DNA of 64,000 nt, from the NCBI GenBank assembly GCA_045126515.1, contig JBGVOM010000103.1, forward strand, positions 1 to 64,000, read 5' to 3'. The notes beneath the pieces were generated by a model. The model did not search any database and was not told where the DNA came from. It worked only from the letters and a program-made list of their open reading frames with translations. Below are positions 1 through 8,010 of the stretch, piece after piece (within the stretch, counting starts at the first letter, position 1; every line of letters begins with the position of its first letter). The stretch comes from RUG11237 sp045126515 (GTDB lineage: Bacteria > Bacillota > Clostridia > Lachnospirales > Lachnospiraceae). The translations under genes and the position numbers were made by a program.

Positions 1-161
1 TTCAAAATATTCTCAGAAAGGCAGAGGCAAACCAAAAGCGAACTAACAGTCAAGGGCGGCTAAGTCTTTCCGGAAACCCCTCTAGCCTAAGCCGCCCTAG
101 ACAGTGGATTTCGCATTTGCTAAAGGCGTCTCTCAAATTGCCTTTCTGAGAAGAATTTGCA
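1..161 (-). repeat. Long structured inverted-repeat element, copy E1
   Basis: A 14-bp perfect stem (10-23 with 139-152, TTCTCAGAAAGGCA) closes a 115-base interior. Imperfect pairing continues outward to the window edge, so the element may be truncated. Inside are a 9-bp stem (53-61 with 90-98, AGGGCGGCT) and short stems GCGAA/TTCGC and GGCAAA/TTTGC, giving a multi-branched fold. Read on the minus strand it shares ordered blocks with the element at 277-487: CTTCYCAGAMAGGCAAT, then GCGAAATCCA, then TTAGTTYGCT. It therefore appears to be a diverged copy in inverted orientation. No coding potential is evident. Function unknown; it could be a mobile repeat or a structured RNA. Confidence 0.6.
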
Positions 162-174
162 TCGGCTATTAGCT

Positions 175-256
175 GTTCTTCGAAGAACGGTAGGTTTGAA
201 TGTAACAATAAATATAGGATGTAACGAAAAACGTAAAATGCAACGGTGAATGTGAC
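175..256. repeat. Palindrome and spaced heptamer repeats between E1 and E2
   Basis: A 14-bp perfect palindrome GTTCTTCGAAGAAC lies at 175-188. It is followed by four related heptamers: ATGTAAC (200-206), ATGTAAC (219-225), ATGCAAC (238-244) and ATGTGAC (250-256). The first three start 19 bp apart. This looks like an array of protein-binding half-sites, but with only four short units chance cannot be excluded. No gene is supported here; the only reading frame of note is a minus-strand one with no recognisable features. Confidence 0.35.
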
Positions 257-276
257 GATTTAAAATTTTGGAGCTT

Positions 277-487
277 GCCATGAACAGCCCATGATAGGGA
301 TAGAATCTTCCCAGACAGGCAATCAGGAAATGCTTTTAGTGGAAGCGAAATCCAATTCTTAGGCGACACTTGGTGAAGAGCCCTAGGGCGATGAACCTAG
401 TGTGCCTTAGGATTTAGTTTGCTGGAACGTTATTTCCGCCTGTCTGGGAAGATTCTATCTCTATCATGGGCGTCCTGACAGCTAAAA
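277..487 (+). repeat. Long palindromic element, copy E2 (same family as the short palindromes)
   Basis: Arms 287-320 and 438-471 pair over 34 bp with one G-T mismatch. They begin GCCCATGATA and contain AGAATCTTCC, matching the frame of the short palindromes at 13.4, 43.0 and 44.4 kb (GCCCATAATA, AGAAGCTTCC). Instead of a 12-base loop the centre holds about 117 bases that themselves fold: AAATCC/GGATTT (348-353 with 410-415), CTTAGGC-ACAC against GTGT-GCCTTAG (358-370 with 398-410), and GCCCTAGGGC at the tip. Weaker outer pairing continues to TTTT/AAAA flanks. It ends about 45 bp before the DUF177 promoter. Confidence 0.75.
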
Positions 488-532
488 AGTCTGAATGCAC
501 ATAAAAAGTTGCATAAAAATTTGATTTATTTG

Positions 533-561
533 TTGACAAATAACCAAGACATGGTTATAAT
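533..561 (+). promoter_or_regulatory. Sigma-A promoter of the DUF177-rpmF operon
   Basis: A perfect -35 TTGACA (533-538), a 17-bp spacer and a perfect -10 TATAAT (556-561) lie 26 bp before the DUF177 start codon. This is as close to consensus as such promoters get and implies strong constitutive expression. Confidence 0.9.
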
Positions 562-587
562 TGTTTAGGTGTGAATAGGAGACTATT

Positions 588-1115
588 ATGCAAATACATT
601 TATCAGAAATTTTGTCCCAAGAAGGCAAACGTGTTGAAAAAGAAATAGAGTTCGGTCAGGAAAACTTTGAAATATCAGGACAGGCTTACAATATTGTAAA
701 GCGTGAACCTGTAAAACTGACTATCTCCAATAAGGGAAATCAGGAGTTACTGATTTCTGCAAAGATGGATTTGGCAGTTGCCATTCCGTGCGGTAGATGC
801 CTTAAGGACGTAATTACTGAATTCTGTTTGGATTTTTCCAGAGAAGTAGATATGAAAGTATCTAAAGAGGAAGAATGTGAACAGATGGATGAAAACAATT
901 ATATAGCAGGATACGAGCTGGATGTGGATGCATTAATTGCAGACGAAATAGTTCTTCAGTGGCCGATGAAGGTTCTTTGTAAAGAGGATTGTAAAGGCAT
1001 TTGCCCTGTTTGTGGAAAAAATTTAAACGAACAGGAATGTGATTGTGATAGAACAGTTTTGGACCCACGTATGGCAGCTTTCCTCGATATATTTGATCAG
1101 TTTAAGGAGGTGTAA
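588..1115 (+). CDS. DUF177 (YceD family) zinc-binding protein
   Basis: 175-residue cytosolic protein of the DUF177/YceD family, whose gene almost always precedes rpmF. YceD is linked to 23S rRNA/large-subunit biogenesis in plants and bacteria, but its biochemical role here is inferred. Two cysteine groups are visible: CxxC at 68-71 in the central domain and a C-terminal cluster at 131, 135, 139, 142, 151 and 153, consistent with a metal site. The start ATG follows AGGAG with normal spacing. It is the first gene after a consensus promoter and ends three bases before rpmF, so the two are co-transcribed. Confidence 0.9.
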   Translation: MQIHLSEILSQEGKRVEKEIEFGQENFEISGQAYNIVKREPVKLTISNKGNQELLISAKMDLAVAIPCGRCLKDVITEFCLDFSREVDMKVSKEEECEQMDENNYIAGYELDVDALIADEIVLQWPMKVLCKEDCKGICPVCGKNLNEQECDCDRTVLDPRMAAFLDIFDQFKEV

Positions 1116-1118
1116 CAT

Positions 1119-1298
1119 ATGTCTATCTGTCCAAAGAATAAATCTTCTAAAGCAAGAAGAGATAAAAGAAGAGCAAACTGGAAAATGTCTGCTCCAACTT
1201 TAGTAAAGTGCAGCAAATGCGGAAAGTTAATGATGCCTCACAGAGTATGTAAAGCTTGTGGCTCATACAATAAGAAAGAAATCATTTCAGTTGATTAA
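1119..1298 (+). CDS. rpmF: 50S ribosomal protein L32
   Basis: 59-residue ribosomal protein, missed by length-limited ORF finding. It begins MSICPKNKSSKARR, is very basic, and has the zinc-ribbon cysteine pairs C31/C34 and C44/C47 typical of the zinc-binding form of L32. An excellent AAGGAGG ribosome site overlaps the end of the upstream DUF177 gene (1104-1110) and leads to ATG 1119. Length and sequence match the bacterial L32 family. A hairpin terminator follows immediately. Confidence 0.97.
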   Translation: MSICPKNKSSKARRDKRRANWKMSAPTLVKCSKCGKLMMPHRVCKACGSYNKKEIISVD

Positions 1299-1310
1299 TT
1301 TTGACTGATA

Positions 1311-1339
1311 AAAGAGCGCCTTTCATGGGTGCTCTTTTT
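1311..1339 (+). terminator. Rho-independent terminator after rpmF
   Basis: AAAGAGCGCC pairs with GGGTGCTCTTT around a short TTTCAT loop and runs into TTTTT. It ends the DUF177-rpmF transcript before plsX. Confidence 0.85.
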
Positions 1340-1468
1340 AATTCATAATAAATGTACAATTTTCTAAAATTAAATATTGATTTATGAATACATATATAGT
1401 ATATTTCATATAGACACAACGAAGCATAAGTTGTGTGAAAGCACAGATTGGTGCTAAGGAGGAATAGA

Positions 1469-2482
1469 ATGCAGGAGACAGTAAGAGTAGCCGTGGATGC
1501 TATGGGTGGCGATAACGCACCGGGAGAGATTGTAAAGGGAGCTGTGGAAGCTGTAAATGAGCGGTCTGAAATAAAAGTGATTCTGGTGGGGAAAGAAGAA
1601 AAGATTAAATCAGAGCTTTCTAAGTATACATACAAGGAAGAACAGATTGAAATTGTAAATGCTGAGGAAGTGATTGAAACAGCAGAACCACCTGTTATGG
1701 CAATCCGCAAGAAGAAAGATTCTTCGATTGTAGTAGCAATGAATCTGGTGAAAAGGGGAGAAGCGGATGCATTTGTTTCAGCAGGAAGTTCCGGAGCTAT
1801 TCTTGTGGGAGGACAATTACTTGTAGGAAGAATCAAAGGAGTGGAAAGACCGCCTTTGGCACCTCTGATTCCTACCACAAAAGGAGTTTCACTACTGATT
1901 GACTGTGGTGCAAATGTGGATGCAAGACCATCTCATTTAGTGCAGTTTGCAAAAATGGGCTCCATTTATATGGAAAATGTTGTCGGTATAAAAAATCCAA
2001 AAGTTGCCATAGTTAACATTGGAGCAGAAGAAGAAAAGGGAAACATGCTGGTGAAAGAGACCTTTCCGCTGTTAAAGAACTGCCCGGATATTAATTTTAT
2101 TGGAAGCATAGAAGCAAGAGAAATACCAAATGGTCAGGCAGATGTTATTGTCTGCGAAGCCTTTGTAGGTAATGTAATCTTGAAACTGTATGAAGGAGTA
2201 GGGGCAGCATTGTTTGGAAAAATAAAGCAGGGAATGATGTCTACACTGCGCTCTAAAATTGGCGCATTACTGATAAAACCGGCTTTGAAGAAAACTTTAA
2301 AAAGCTTTGATGCCAGTCAGTATGGTGGAGCACCATTATTAGGGCTGAATGGGCTGGTGGTAAAGACACATGGAAATTCCAAAGCCAATGAAGTAAGAAA
2401 TTCGATTATTCAGTGTATTGCTTTTAAAGAGCAGAAAATTAATGAAAAAATTATGCAGAACATTGCATTAAAAGATGAATAA
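1469..2482 (+). CDS. plsX: Phosphate acyltransferase PlsX
   Basis: 337-residue peripheral membrane enzyme that converts acyl-ACP to acyl-phosphate, the acyl donor for PlsY in phosphatidic acid synthesis. The N-terminus VAVDAMGGDNAPGEIVKG is the PlsX signature, and full length is present. I choose ATG 1469 because AAGGAGG lies at 1456-1462; an upstream TTG at 1448 would place that ribosome site inside the gene. The stop overlaps the beginning of the acpP reading frame, so translation of ACP is probably coupled. plsX-acpP adjacency is typical of Firmicutes. Confidence 0.96.
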   Translation: MQETVRVAVDAMGGDNAPGEIVKGAVEAVNERSEIKVILVGKEEKIKSELSKYTYKEEQIEIVNAEEVIETAEPPVMAIRKKKDSSIVVAMNLVKRGEADAFVSAGSSGAILVGGQLLVGRIKGVERPPLAPLIPTTKGVSLLIDCGANVDARPSHLVQFAKMGSIYMENVVGIKNPKVAIVNIGAEEEKGNMLVKETFPLLKNCPDINFIGSIEAREIPNGQADVIVCEAFVGNVILKLYEGVGAALFGKIKQGMMSTLRSKIGALLIKPALKKTLKSFDASQYGGAPLLGLNGLVVKTHGNSKANEVRNSIIQCIAFKEQKINEKIMQNIALKDE

Positions 2483-2498
2483 GAAAGGAAGAATGAAT

Positions 2499-2729
2499 AT
2501 GGAATTTGAAGCTTTACAGAAAATTATTGCAGAGGTATTAAATGTTGATCCGGATGAAATTACAATGAATACAACATTTGTGGATGATTTAGGAGCTGAC
2601 TCTTTAGACATTTTCCAGATTATTATGGGAATCGAAGAAGAATTTGATATAGAGATTCCAAATGAAGAAGCAGAAAAGATTATTTCTGTAGGAGATGCGG
2701 TAGAACAGATTAAAAGTTCTTTGAATTAG
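2499..2729 (+). CDS. acpP: Acyl carrier protein
   Basis: 76-residue acidic acyl carrier protein. Ser35 in GADSLDIFQ is the 4'-phosphopantetheine attachment site. In-frame ATGs also occur at 2475 and 2493. ATG 2499 gives the family N-terminus MEFEALQKIIAEVL and sits 8 bases after GGAAG, so I prefer it. It serves fatty-acid synthesis and supplies acyl-ACP to the PlsX enzyme encoded just upstream. A terminator follows before rnc. Confidence 0.96.
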   Translation: MEFEALQKIIAEVLNVDPDEITMNTTFVDDLGADSLDIFQIIMGIEEEFDIEIPNEEAEKIISVGDAVEQIKSSLN

Positions 2730-2737
2730 TCGCAAGG

Positions 2738-2759
2738 GCCCTGTGAAAACAGGGCTTTT
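2738..2759 (+). terminator. Terminator after acpP
   Basis: GCCCTGT (2738-2744) pairs with ACAGGGC (2749-2755) around a GAAA loop, followed by TTTTA. The short U-tract suggests partial read-through into rnc. Confidence 0.8.
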
Positions 2760-2789
2760 AAAATAGCAGAAAATAAGGAAGTGTAGAAA

Positions 2790-3482
2790 ATGAATATGGA
2801 AAAATTAAAGGAACTGGAAGAGAAAATAGGTTATCAGTTTCACAACATTAAATTGTTGAAAAATGCCCTGACACATAGTTCCTATGCCAATGAACACAGG
2901 ATGCCCAGATTTGAAAATAATGAGAGATTAGAGTTTTTAGGTGACGCTGTACTTGAACTGGTATCCAGTGAATTTTTGTTTCGAAACAAGGAAAAAATGG
3001 TGGAAGGTGAAATGACAAAAATGCGTGCCAGCATTGTCTGTGAGCCAACACTTGCTTTTTGTACCAGAGAAATCAACTTAGGAAGCTACTTGCTTTTGGG
3101 CAAGGGAGAAGAATTAACCGGAGGCAGACAAAGAGATTCTGTAGTGTCAGATGCCATGGAAGCGTTGATTGGAGCAATTTATTTAGATGGTGGCTTTGCT
3201 AGTGCAAAAGAGTTTATTGAACGATTTATTTTGTCTGATTTAGAACATAAGCAACTCTTTTTTGATAGCAAGACTATCCTACAGGAAATGGTACAGAGTA
3301 CAGAAAATGGGGAACTTACCTATGAACTTTTACGGGAGGAAGGCCCCGATCATGACAAGCGTTTTGTAGTACAAGTAATGATAGGAAAGGAACCGGCAGG
3401 CAGCGGAACAGGAAGAACGAAAAAAGCAGCAGAGCAGGAAGCGGCGTATGCTGCTATTAAGAAGCTGAAAAAGCTGGAGTAG
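2790..3482 (+). CDS. rnc: Ribonuclease III
   Basis: 230-residue double-strand-specific endoribonuclease for rRNA processing and mRNA/sRNA turnover. The signature NERLEFLGDAVLELV spans residues 44-58. The four metal-binding acids align as E45, D52, D121 and E124. A double-stranded-RNA-binding domain occupies roughly 160-228 and ends GRTKKAAEQEAAYAAIKKL. AAGGAAG lies 8 bases before ATG 2790. It is followed after 7 bases by smc; rnc-smc-ftsY is a conserved Firmicute operon. Confidence 0.97.
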   Translation: MNMEKLKELEEKIGYQFHNIKLLKNALTHSSYANEHRMPRFENNERLEFLGDAVLELVSSEFLFRNKEKMVEGEMTKMRASIVCEPTLAFCTREINLGSYLLLGKGEELTGGRQRDSVVSDAMEALIGAIYLDGGFASAKEFIERFILSDLEHKQLFFDSKTILQEMVQSTENGELTYELLREEGPDHDKRFVVQVMIGKEPAGSGTGRTKKAAEQEAAYAAIKKLKKLE

Positions 3483-3489
3483 GAAAAGT

Positions 3490-6400
3490 ATGTATTTAAA
3501 AGCAATAGAGGTGCATGGATTTAAGTCTTTTGCAAATAAAATCGTGTTTGAATTTCACAATGGAATTACAGGAATTGTAGGACCAAACGGAAGTGGAAAG
3601 AGCAATGTTGCAGATGCGGTGCGTTGGGTATTGGGTGAGCAGAGCGCAAAGCAGCTTCGTGGTGCCAGCATGCAGGACGTTATCTTTGCGGGAACAGAAA
3701 ACAGAAAGCCTTTAGGATATGCTTATGTGGCAATTACCTTAGATAATGCTGATCATAAGCTCCCGGTGGATTTTGAGGAAGTGACTGTAGCAAGACGTGT
3801 CTACCGTTCCGGTGAAAGTGAGTATTCCATTAACGGAAAGGCATGCAGATTAAAGGATGTACAGGAATTATTTTATGATACCGGTATTGGTAAAGAAGGT
3901 TATTCTATCATCGGTCAGGGTCAGATTGACCGCATTTTAAGTGGAAAGCCGGAAGAACGAAGGGAACTGTTTGATGAAGCAGCAGGTATCGTAAAGTTTA
4001 AAAGAAGAAAACTGACCGCACAGAAGAAGCTAGAGGATGAAAAGAAAAATCTTACCCGTGTAAATGATATTTTATCCGAATTAGAAAAGCAGGTAGGTCC
4101 TTTGGAACGTCAGTCAAACAAGGCAAGAGAATACCTGAAATTAAAAGAAGAATTAAAGACCTATGACGTAAATATGTTTCTGTTGGAAACACAGCGCTTA
4201 AGAGAAGAATTAAATACCGTCAACGAAAAAATCACCATTGCAGAAAATGACCTGCAGGAAACCAGAGAGAATTTTGAAAAGGCGAAGTCTGATTATGAAA
4301 AGACTGGTTTAGAGATTGAAGATGCCAATGAAAAGATAGACGAGGCAAAAGAATTATTGAATCAGGCGGTACTGCTTCGTGGAAAAATCGAAGGTCAGAT
4401 TAATGTGCTGAAAGAGCAGATTAATTCTGCGAAAATGAACGATGAGCACATGAAAAGCAGAAAAGCTGCAGTAGAAAAAGAAAAGGCAGAAAAACAGCAG
4501 GCGTTAGAAGAAATCCAAGGTCAGAAAGAGAAAATGCTGGCAGCCTTGAAAGAAGCTCAGGGTGGAAAAAATGAAGAAGCAGACCTTTTAAATAAGCTGC
4601 AGGGTGAGATTGCAGAACTTAATTCTGCAATAGAAAACGGTAAAAATGAAATTATACAGTCATTAAATGAAAAGGCTGCTACTAAGACAAAAATGTCACG
4701 ATATGACACTATGTTAGAGCAGATACAGATTCGTAAGGCAGAATTAAGTAAACGTCTGTTACAGGCAAAGAGCGAGGACGAAGAACAGGAAGAAGTCATT
4801 CAAAACTTCAAACTGGAGCTGGAGAAAATCAAGACCACCATTGAAGGGCTGAAAAAAGAAGGCAGAGAAAAAGAAAGCCGTTTTAATGAAATTCAGTCCC
4901 TGTTACGTGGAAAAAATGAGGAAGTGAATCAGGCAAATATAACATTCCACAAAGAAAAATCCAGATTAGAGTCCTTAAAAAACATAACAGAGCGATATGA
5001 TGGCTATGGCAACAGTATCAAAAAAGTAATGGAGAAAAAGGAATCCGAAAAAGGAATCCACGGTGTTGTTGCAGATTTAATTAAGGTGGATAAAAAATAT
5101 GAAATTGCAGTGGAAACTGCCTTAGGCGGCAGTATCCAGAATATTGTCACAGATAACGAGCAGACTGCAAAACATATGATTCAGTACTTGAAGGAAAACC
5201 GTTTCGGAAGGGCGACGTTCCTGCCGTTAACCAGCATCGGTCAGGGAGAAACACTAAAACGAAAAGAAGTGTTATCGGAAAAAGGTGTCATCGGGCTGGG
5301 AGATTCACTGGTGCAGGCAGAAGACAAATACCAGGGGCTTACCAGATATTTGTTAGGCAGGGTAGTTGTTGTGGATGAAATTGACAACGCCATTGCGCTG
5401 GCAAAAAAATATAACCACTCCCTTCGTATTGTAACTTTAGAAGGTGAATCCTTAAATCCGGGTGGTTCCATGTCTGGTGGTGCCTTTAAAAATTCTGGAA
5501 ATCTGTTAGGAAGACGCCGCGAGATGGATGAATTAGAAAAGAGCGTAAAGGTATGTGAAGAAAAAATTACTTCTTTAAATGCTGAGATTGAACAGTTAAA
5601 GAAGGAAAGAGAAGAAATCCGTACCATTGTTGATGACTTAAAAGGACAGCTTCAGGAGCAGTTTATTTTAGAAAATACAGCAAAAATTAAAGTAAATGAG
5701 GCGGAGGCAAGAAAAGAAGCCAATGAAAGCGGCAGAGCGGATTTGAGAAGCGAGGCAGCAGAAATTGAAAATCAGATATCTGAAATTCGTCTGAATAAAG
5801 AGGGTATCGATGCATCTTTAAAAGAGGCAGAGCTTCATGAAAGTGAAATTGAAGAACAGATTAAGGCTGCACAGGAAGAATTAGAACAGAAGTCAAAGGA
5901 AGAACAGGAATTAAGTGAAAAGTTAAGAGAGGCAGAAATGTCCTTATCTTCTATGCTTCAAAAAGAAGAATTTATCCGTCAGAATGAAGACAGAATCCGT
6001 ACAGAATTGAAAAACTGTGAGGAAGAATTAGAAAAACTTCTGGTGGATGGTGAACAGGCACTTTCTGATGTGGAATACAAAGAAAAGCAGATTCAGGAGT
6101 TAAATGAGTCTATAACACAGTCAGAAGAAGAAGCAAAGAAGCAGGAAGCAAATATTCAGGAAATGACAGAACAGAGAGAAAAGTTGAACGAGGCTCAGAA
6201 AAAATTCTTCGAAACCAGGGAAGAATTGTCAAACCGAATGAATTTCCTGGATAAAGAAACTTACCGTTTAAACAGTCAGAAAGAAAAAGTTGAAGATGCG
6301 GCTGAGGACCAGAACAATTATATGTGGGAGGAATATGAACTTACCTACAATGCTGCATTGGAACTGAAAGCAGAAGGTTTGGAAGATTTAAACGAGATTA

Positions 6401-7050
6401 AACGCCATGTGCTTACATTAAAGGCTGATATTCGAAAACTCGGTGATGTTAATGTAAATGCCATTGAGGAATACAAGGAAGTCAGCGAGCGATATGAATT
6501 TTTGAATAATCAGAGAAATGACTTGGTGGAGGCAGAAAAAACGCTGATTAATATTATTGACGAGTTAGACGAGGGAATGAGAACTACCTTTACAGAAAAA
6601 TTCGAAGAGATTAAGGTAGAGTTTGATAAGGTGTTTAAGGCTTTGTTTGGCGGAGGTAAAGGAACCTTAGAACTGATGGAGGATGAAGATATTCTGGAGG
6701 CAGGAATTAAGATTATTGCACAGCCGCCGGGTAAGAAACTGCAGAATATGATGCAGCTGTCCGGTGGAGAAAAAGCTATGTCGGCTATTGCACTGCTGTT
6801 TGCAATCCAGAACTTAAAGCCATCACCATTCTGTCTGCTGGATGAAATTGAAGCGGCGTTAGATGAAGCTAACGTAAATAAGTTTGCAAAGTACCTACAT
6901 AAGTTGACAAAACACACCCAGTTTATTATCATTACACATAGACGAGGTACTATGGCGGTAACAGACAGACTTTATGGTATCACCATGCAGGAAAAAGGTA
7001 TCTCAACATTAGTATCCGTAAACTTGATTGAAGATGAATTAGATGAGTAG
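3490..7050 (+). CDS. smc: Chromosome partition protein SMC
   Basis: 1186-residue structural-maintenance-of-chromosomes ATPase, the core of the SMC-ScpAB condensin that compacts and segregates the origin region. The Walker A GPNGSGKSN is at 31-39. Two long coiled coils rich in Glu/Lys flank a hinge domain at about 520-660. The ABC signature LSGGEKA is near 1090 and Walker B LLDEIEAALDE near 1116. Full length for the family. ScpA and ScpB are not in the window. It ends 8 bases before ftsY. Confidence 0.98.
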   Translation: MYLKAIEVHGFKSFANKIVFEFHNGITGIVGPNGSGKSNVADAVRWVLGEQSAKQLRGASMQDVIFAGTENRKPLGYAYVAITLDNADHKLPVDFEEVTVARRVYRSGESEYSINGKACRLKDVQELFYDTGIGKEGYSIIGQGQIDRILSGKPEERRELFDEAAGIVKFKRRKLTAQKKLEDEKKNLTRVNDILSELEKQVGPLERQSNKAREYLKLKEELKTYDVNMFLLETQRLREELNTVNEKITIAENDLQETRENFEKAKSDYEKTGLEIEDANEKIDEAKELLNQAVLLRGKIEGQINVLKEQINSAKMNDEHMKSRKAAVEKEKAEKQQALEEIQGQKEKMLAALKEAQGGKNEEADLLNKLQGEIAELNSAIENGKNEIIQSLNEKAATKTKMSRYDTMLEQIQIRKAELSKRLLQAKSEDEEQEEVIQNFKLELEKIKTTIEGLKKEGREKESRFNEIQSLLRGKNEEVNQANITFHKEKSRLESLKNITERYDGYGNSIKKVMEKKESEKGIHGVVADLIKVDKKYEIAVETALGGSIQNIVTDNEQTAKHMIQYLKENRFGRATFLPLTSIGQGETLKRKEVLSEKGVIGLGDSLVQAEDKYQGLTRYLLGRVVVVDEIDNAIALAKKYNHSLRIVTLEGESLNPGGSMSGGAFKNSGNLLGRRREMDELEKSVKVCEEKITSLNAEIEQLKKEREEIRTIVDDLKGQLQEQFILENTAKIKVNEAEARKEANESGRADLRSEAAEIENQISEIRLNKEGIDASLKEAELHESEIEEQIKAAQEELEQKSKEEQELSEKLREAEMSLSSMLQKEEFIRQNEDRIRTELKNCEEELEKLLVDGEQALSDVEYKEKQIQELNESITQSEEEAKKQEANIQEMTEQREKLNEAQKKFFETREELSNRMNFLDKETYRLNSQKEKVEDAAEDQNNYMWEEYELTYNAALELKAEGLEDLNEIKRHVLTLKADIRKLGDVNVNAIEEYKEVSERYEFLNNQRNDLVEAEKTLINIIDELDEGMRTTFTEKFEEIKVEFDKVFKALFGGGKGTLELMEDEDILEAGIKIIAQPPGKKLQNMMQLSGGEKAMSAIALLFAIQNLKPSPFCLLDEIEAALDEANVNKFAKYLHKLTKHTQFIIITHRRGTMAVTDRLYGITMQEKGISTLVSVNLIEDELDE

Positions 7051-7058
7051 GTGAAAAA

Positions 7059-7991
7059 ATGAGTGAAGGAAAAAAAGGATTTTTTAGCAGACTTGCAGCA
7101 GGGTTGACAAAGACCAGAGATAATATTGTTGCAGGTGTGGATGCTATTTTTAACGGTGCATCTGAAATTGATGACGATTTTTATGAAGAAATAGAAGAAA
7201 TTCTTGTGATGGGCGATATCGGCATTAATGCCACCAACGCCATTATTGAGGATTTAAAGAAAAAAGTAAAAGAGCAGCACATTAAGCAGCCAAAGGAATG
7301 TAAGGAACTGCTGATTAACAGTATCAAAGAGCAGATGAGTGTAGGCGAAACTGCTTATGAATTTGAAAACAGACAGTCTGTAGTGCTTGTGGTAGGTGTA
7401 AATGGTGTGGGAAAAACCACTTCCATTGGAAAACTGGCAGGAAAATTAAAAGATCAAAATAAAAAGGTAATTCTTGCGGCAGCGGATACCTTTCGTGCTG
7501 CTGCCGGAGAACAGCTGGCAGAATGGGCAAACCGTGCCGGCGTAGATTTAATCGGAGGGCAGGAAGGTTCTGACCCTGCGGCAGTTGTGTATGATGCCGT
7601 TCAGTCTGCAAAAGCAAAGAAAGCAGATGTTTTGCTTTGTGATACGGCAGGAAGACTTCACAATAAGAAAAATCTTATGGAAGAGCTTCGTAAAATAAAT
7701 AGAATTATTGAAAAAGAATACCCGGAAGCTTACAAAGAAACCTTGGTAGTGTTAGATGGAACTACGGGTCAGAACGCCCTTGCGCAGGCAAAAGAGTTTT
7801 CGGAAGTGACAAATATTACAGGTATTGTATTGACAAAGCTTGACGGAACTGCCAAAGGCGGTATTGCCGTTGCTATCCAGTCAGAACTGGGTATTCCTGT
7901 AAAATATATCGGTGTGGGAGAAAGCATTGATGATTTGCAGAAATTTGATGCCAATGATTTTGTAAATGCGTTATTTAATGTAGAAGAATAA
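7059..7991 (+). CDS. ftsY: Signal recognition particle receptor FtsY
   Basis: 310-residue SRP receptor GTPase that docks Ffh-ribosome complexes at the membrane. It contains a four-helix N domain and the G domain with G1 GVNGVGKTT (about 113-121), DTAGR (near 195) and TKLDGTAKGG (near 258). The acidic A domain seen in E. coli FtsY is essentially absent, as usual in Clostridia. It is co-transcribed with smc. The ylxM-ffh genes that often follow are not here; a threonine ammonia-lyase gene follows after 19 bases. Confidence 0.97.
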   Translation: MSEGKKGFFSRLAAGLTKTRDNIVAGVDAIFNGASEIDDDFYEEIEEILVMGDIGINATNAIIEDLKKKVKEQHIKQPKECKELLINSIKEQMSVGETAYEFENRQSVVLVVGVNGVGKTTSIGKLAGKLKDQNKKVILAAADTFRAAAGEQLAEWANRAGVDLIGGQEGSDPAAVVYDAVQSAKAKKADVLLCDTAGRLHNKKNLMEELRKINRIIEKEYPEAYKETLVVLDGTTGQNALAQAKEFSEVTNITGIVLTKLDGTAKGGIAVAIQSELGIPVKYIGVGESIDDLQKFDANDFVNALFNVEE

Positions 7992-8010
7992 AAAGAAAGA
8001 AGACGATGAA

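Noticed and set aside
200..256. CRISPR array or replication origin from the spaced heptamers
   Set aside because: Units are only 7 bp, spacers are not unique blocks of constant length, and no DnaA boxes, cas or rep genes are near.
169..369. Minus-strand 66-residue frame across the E1-E2 interval
   Set aside because: It overlaps repeat arms and the heptamer array, has no recognisable domain and no convincing ribosome site.
1282..1878. Long minus-strand frame opposite plsX
   Set aside because: Low-complexity Ser/Thr/Ile composition typical of the antisense of a real gene; plsX is certain on the other strand. The same applies to other minus-strand frames.
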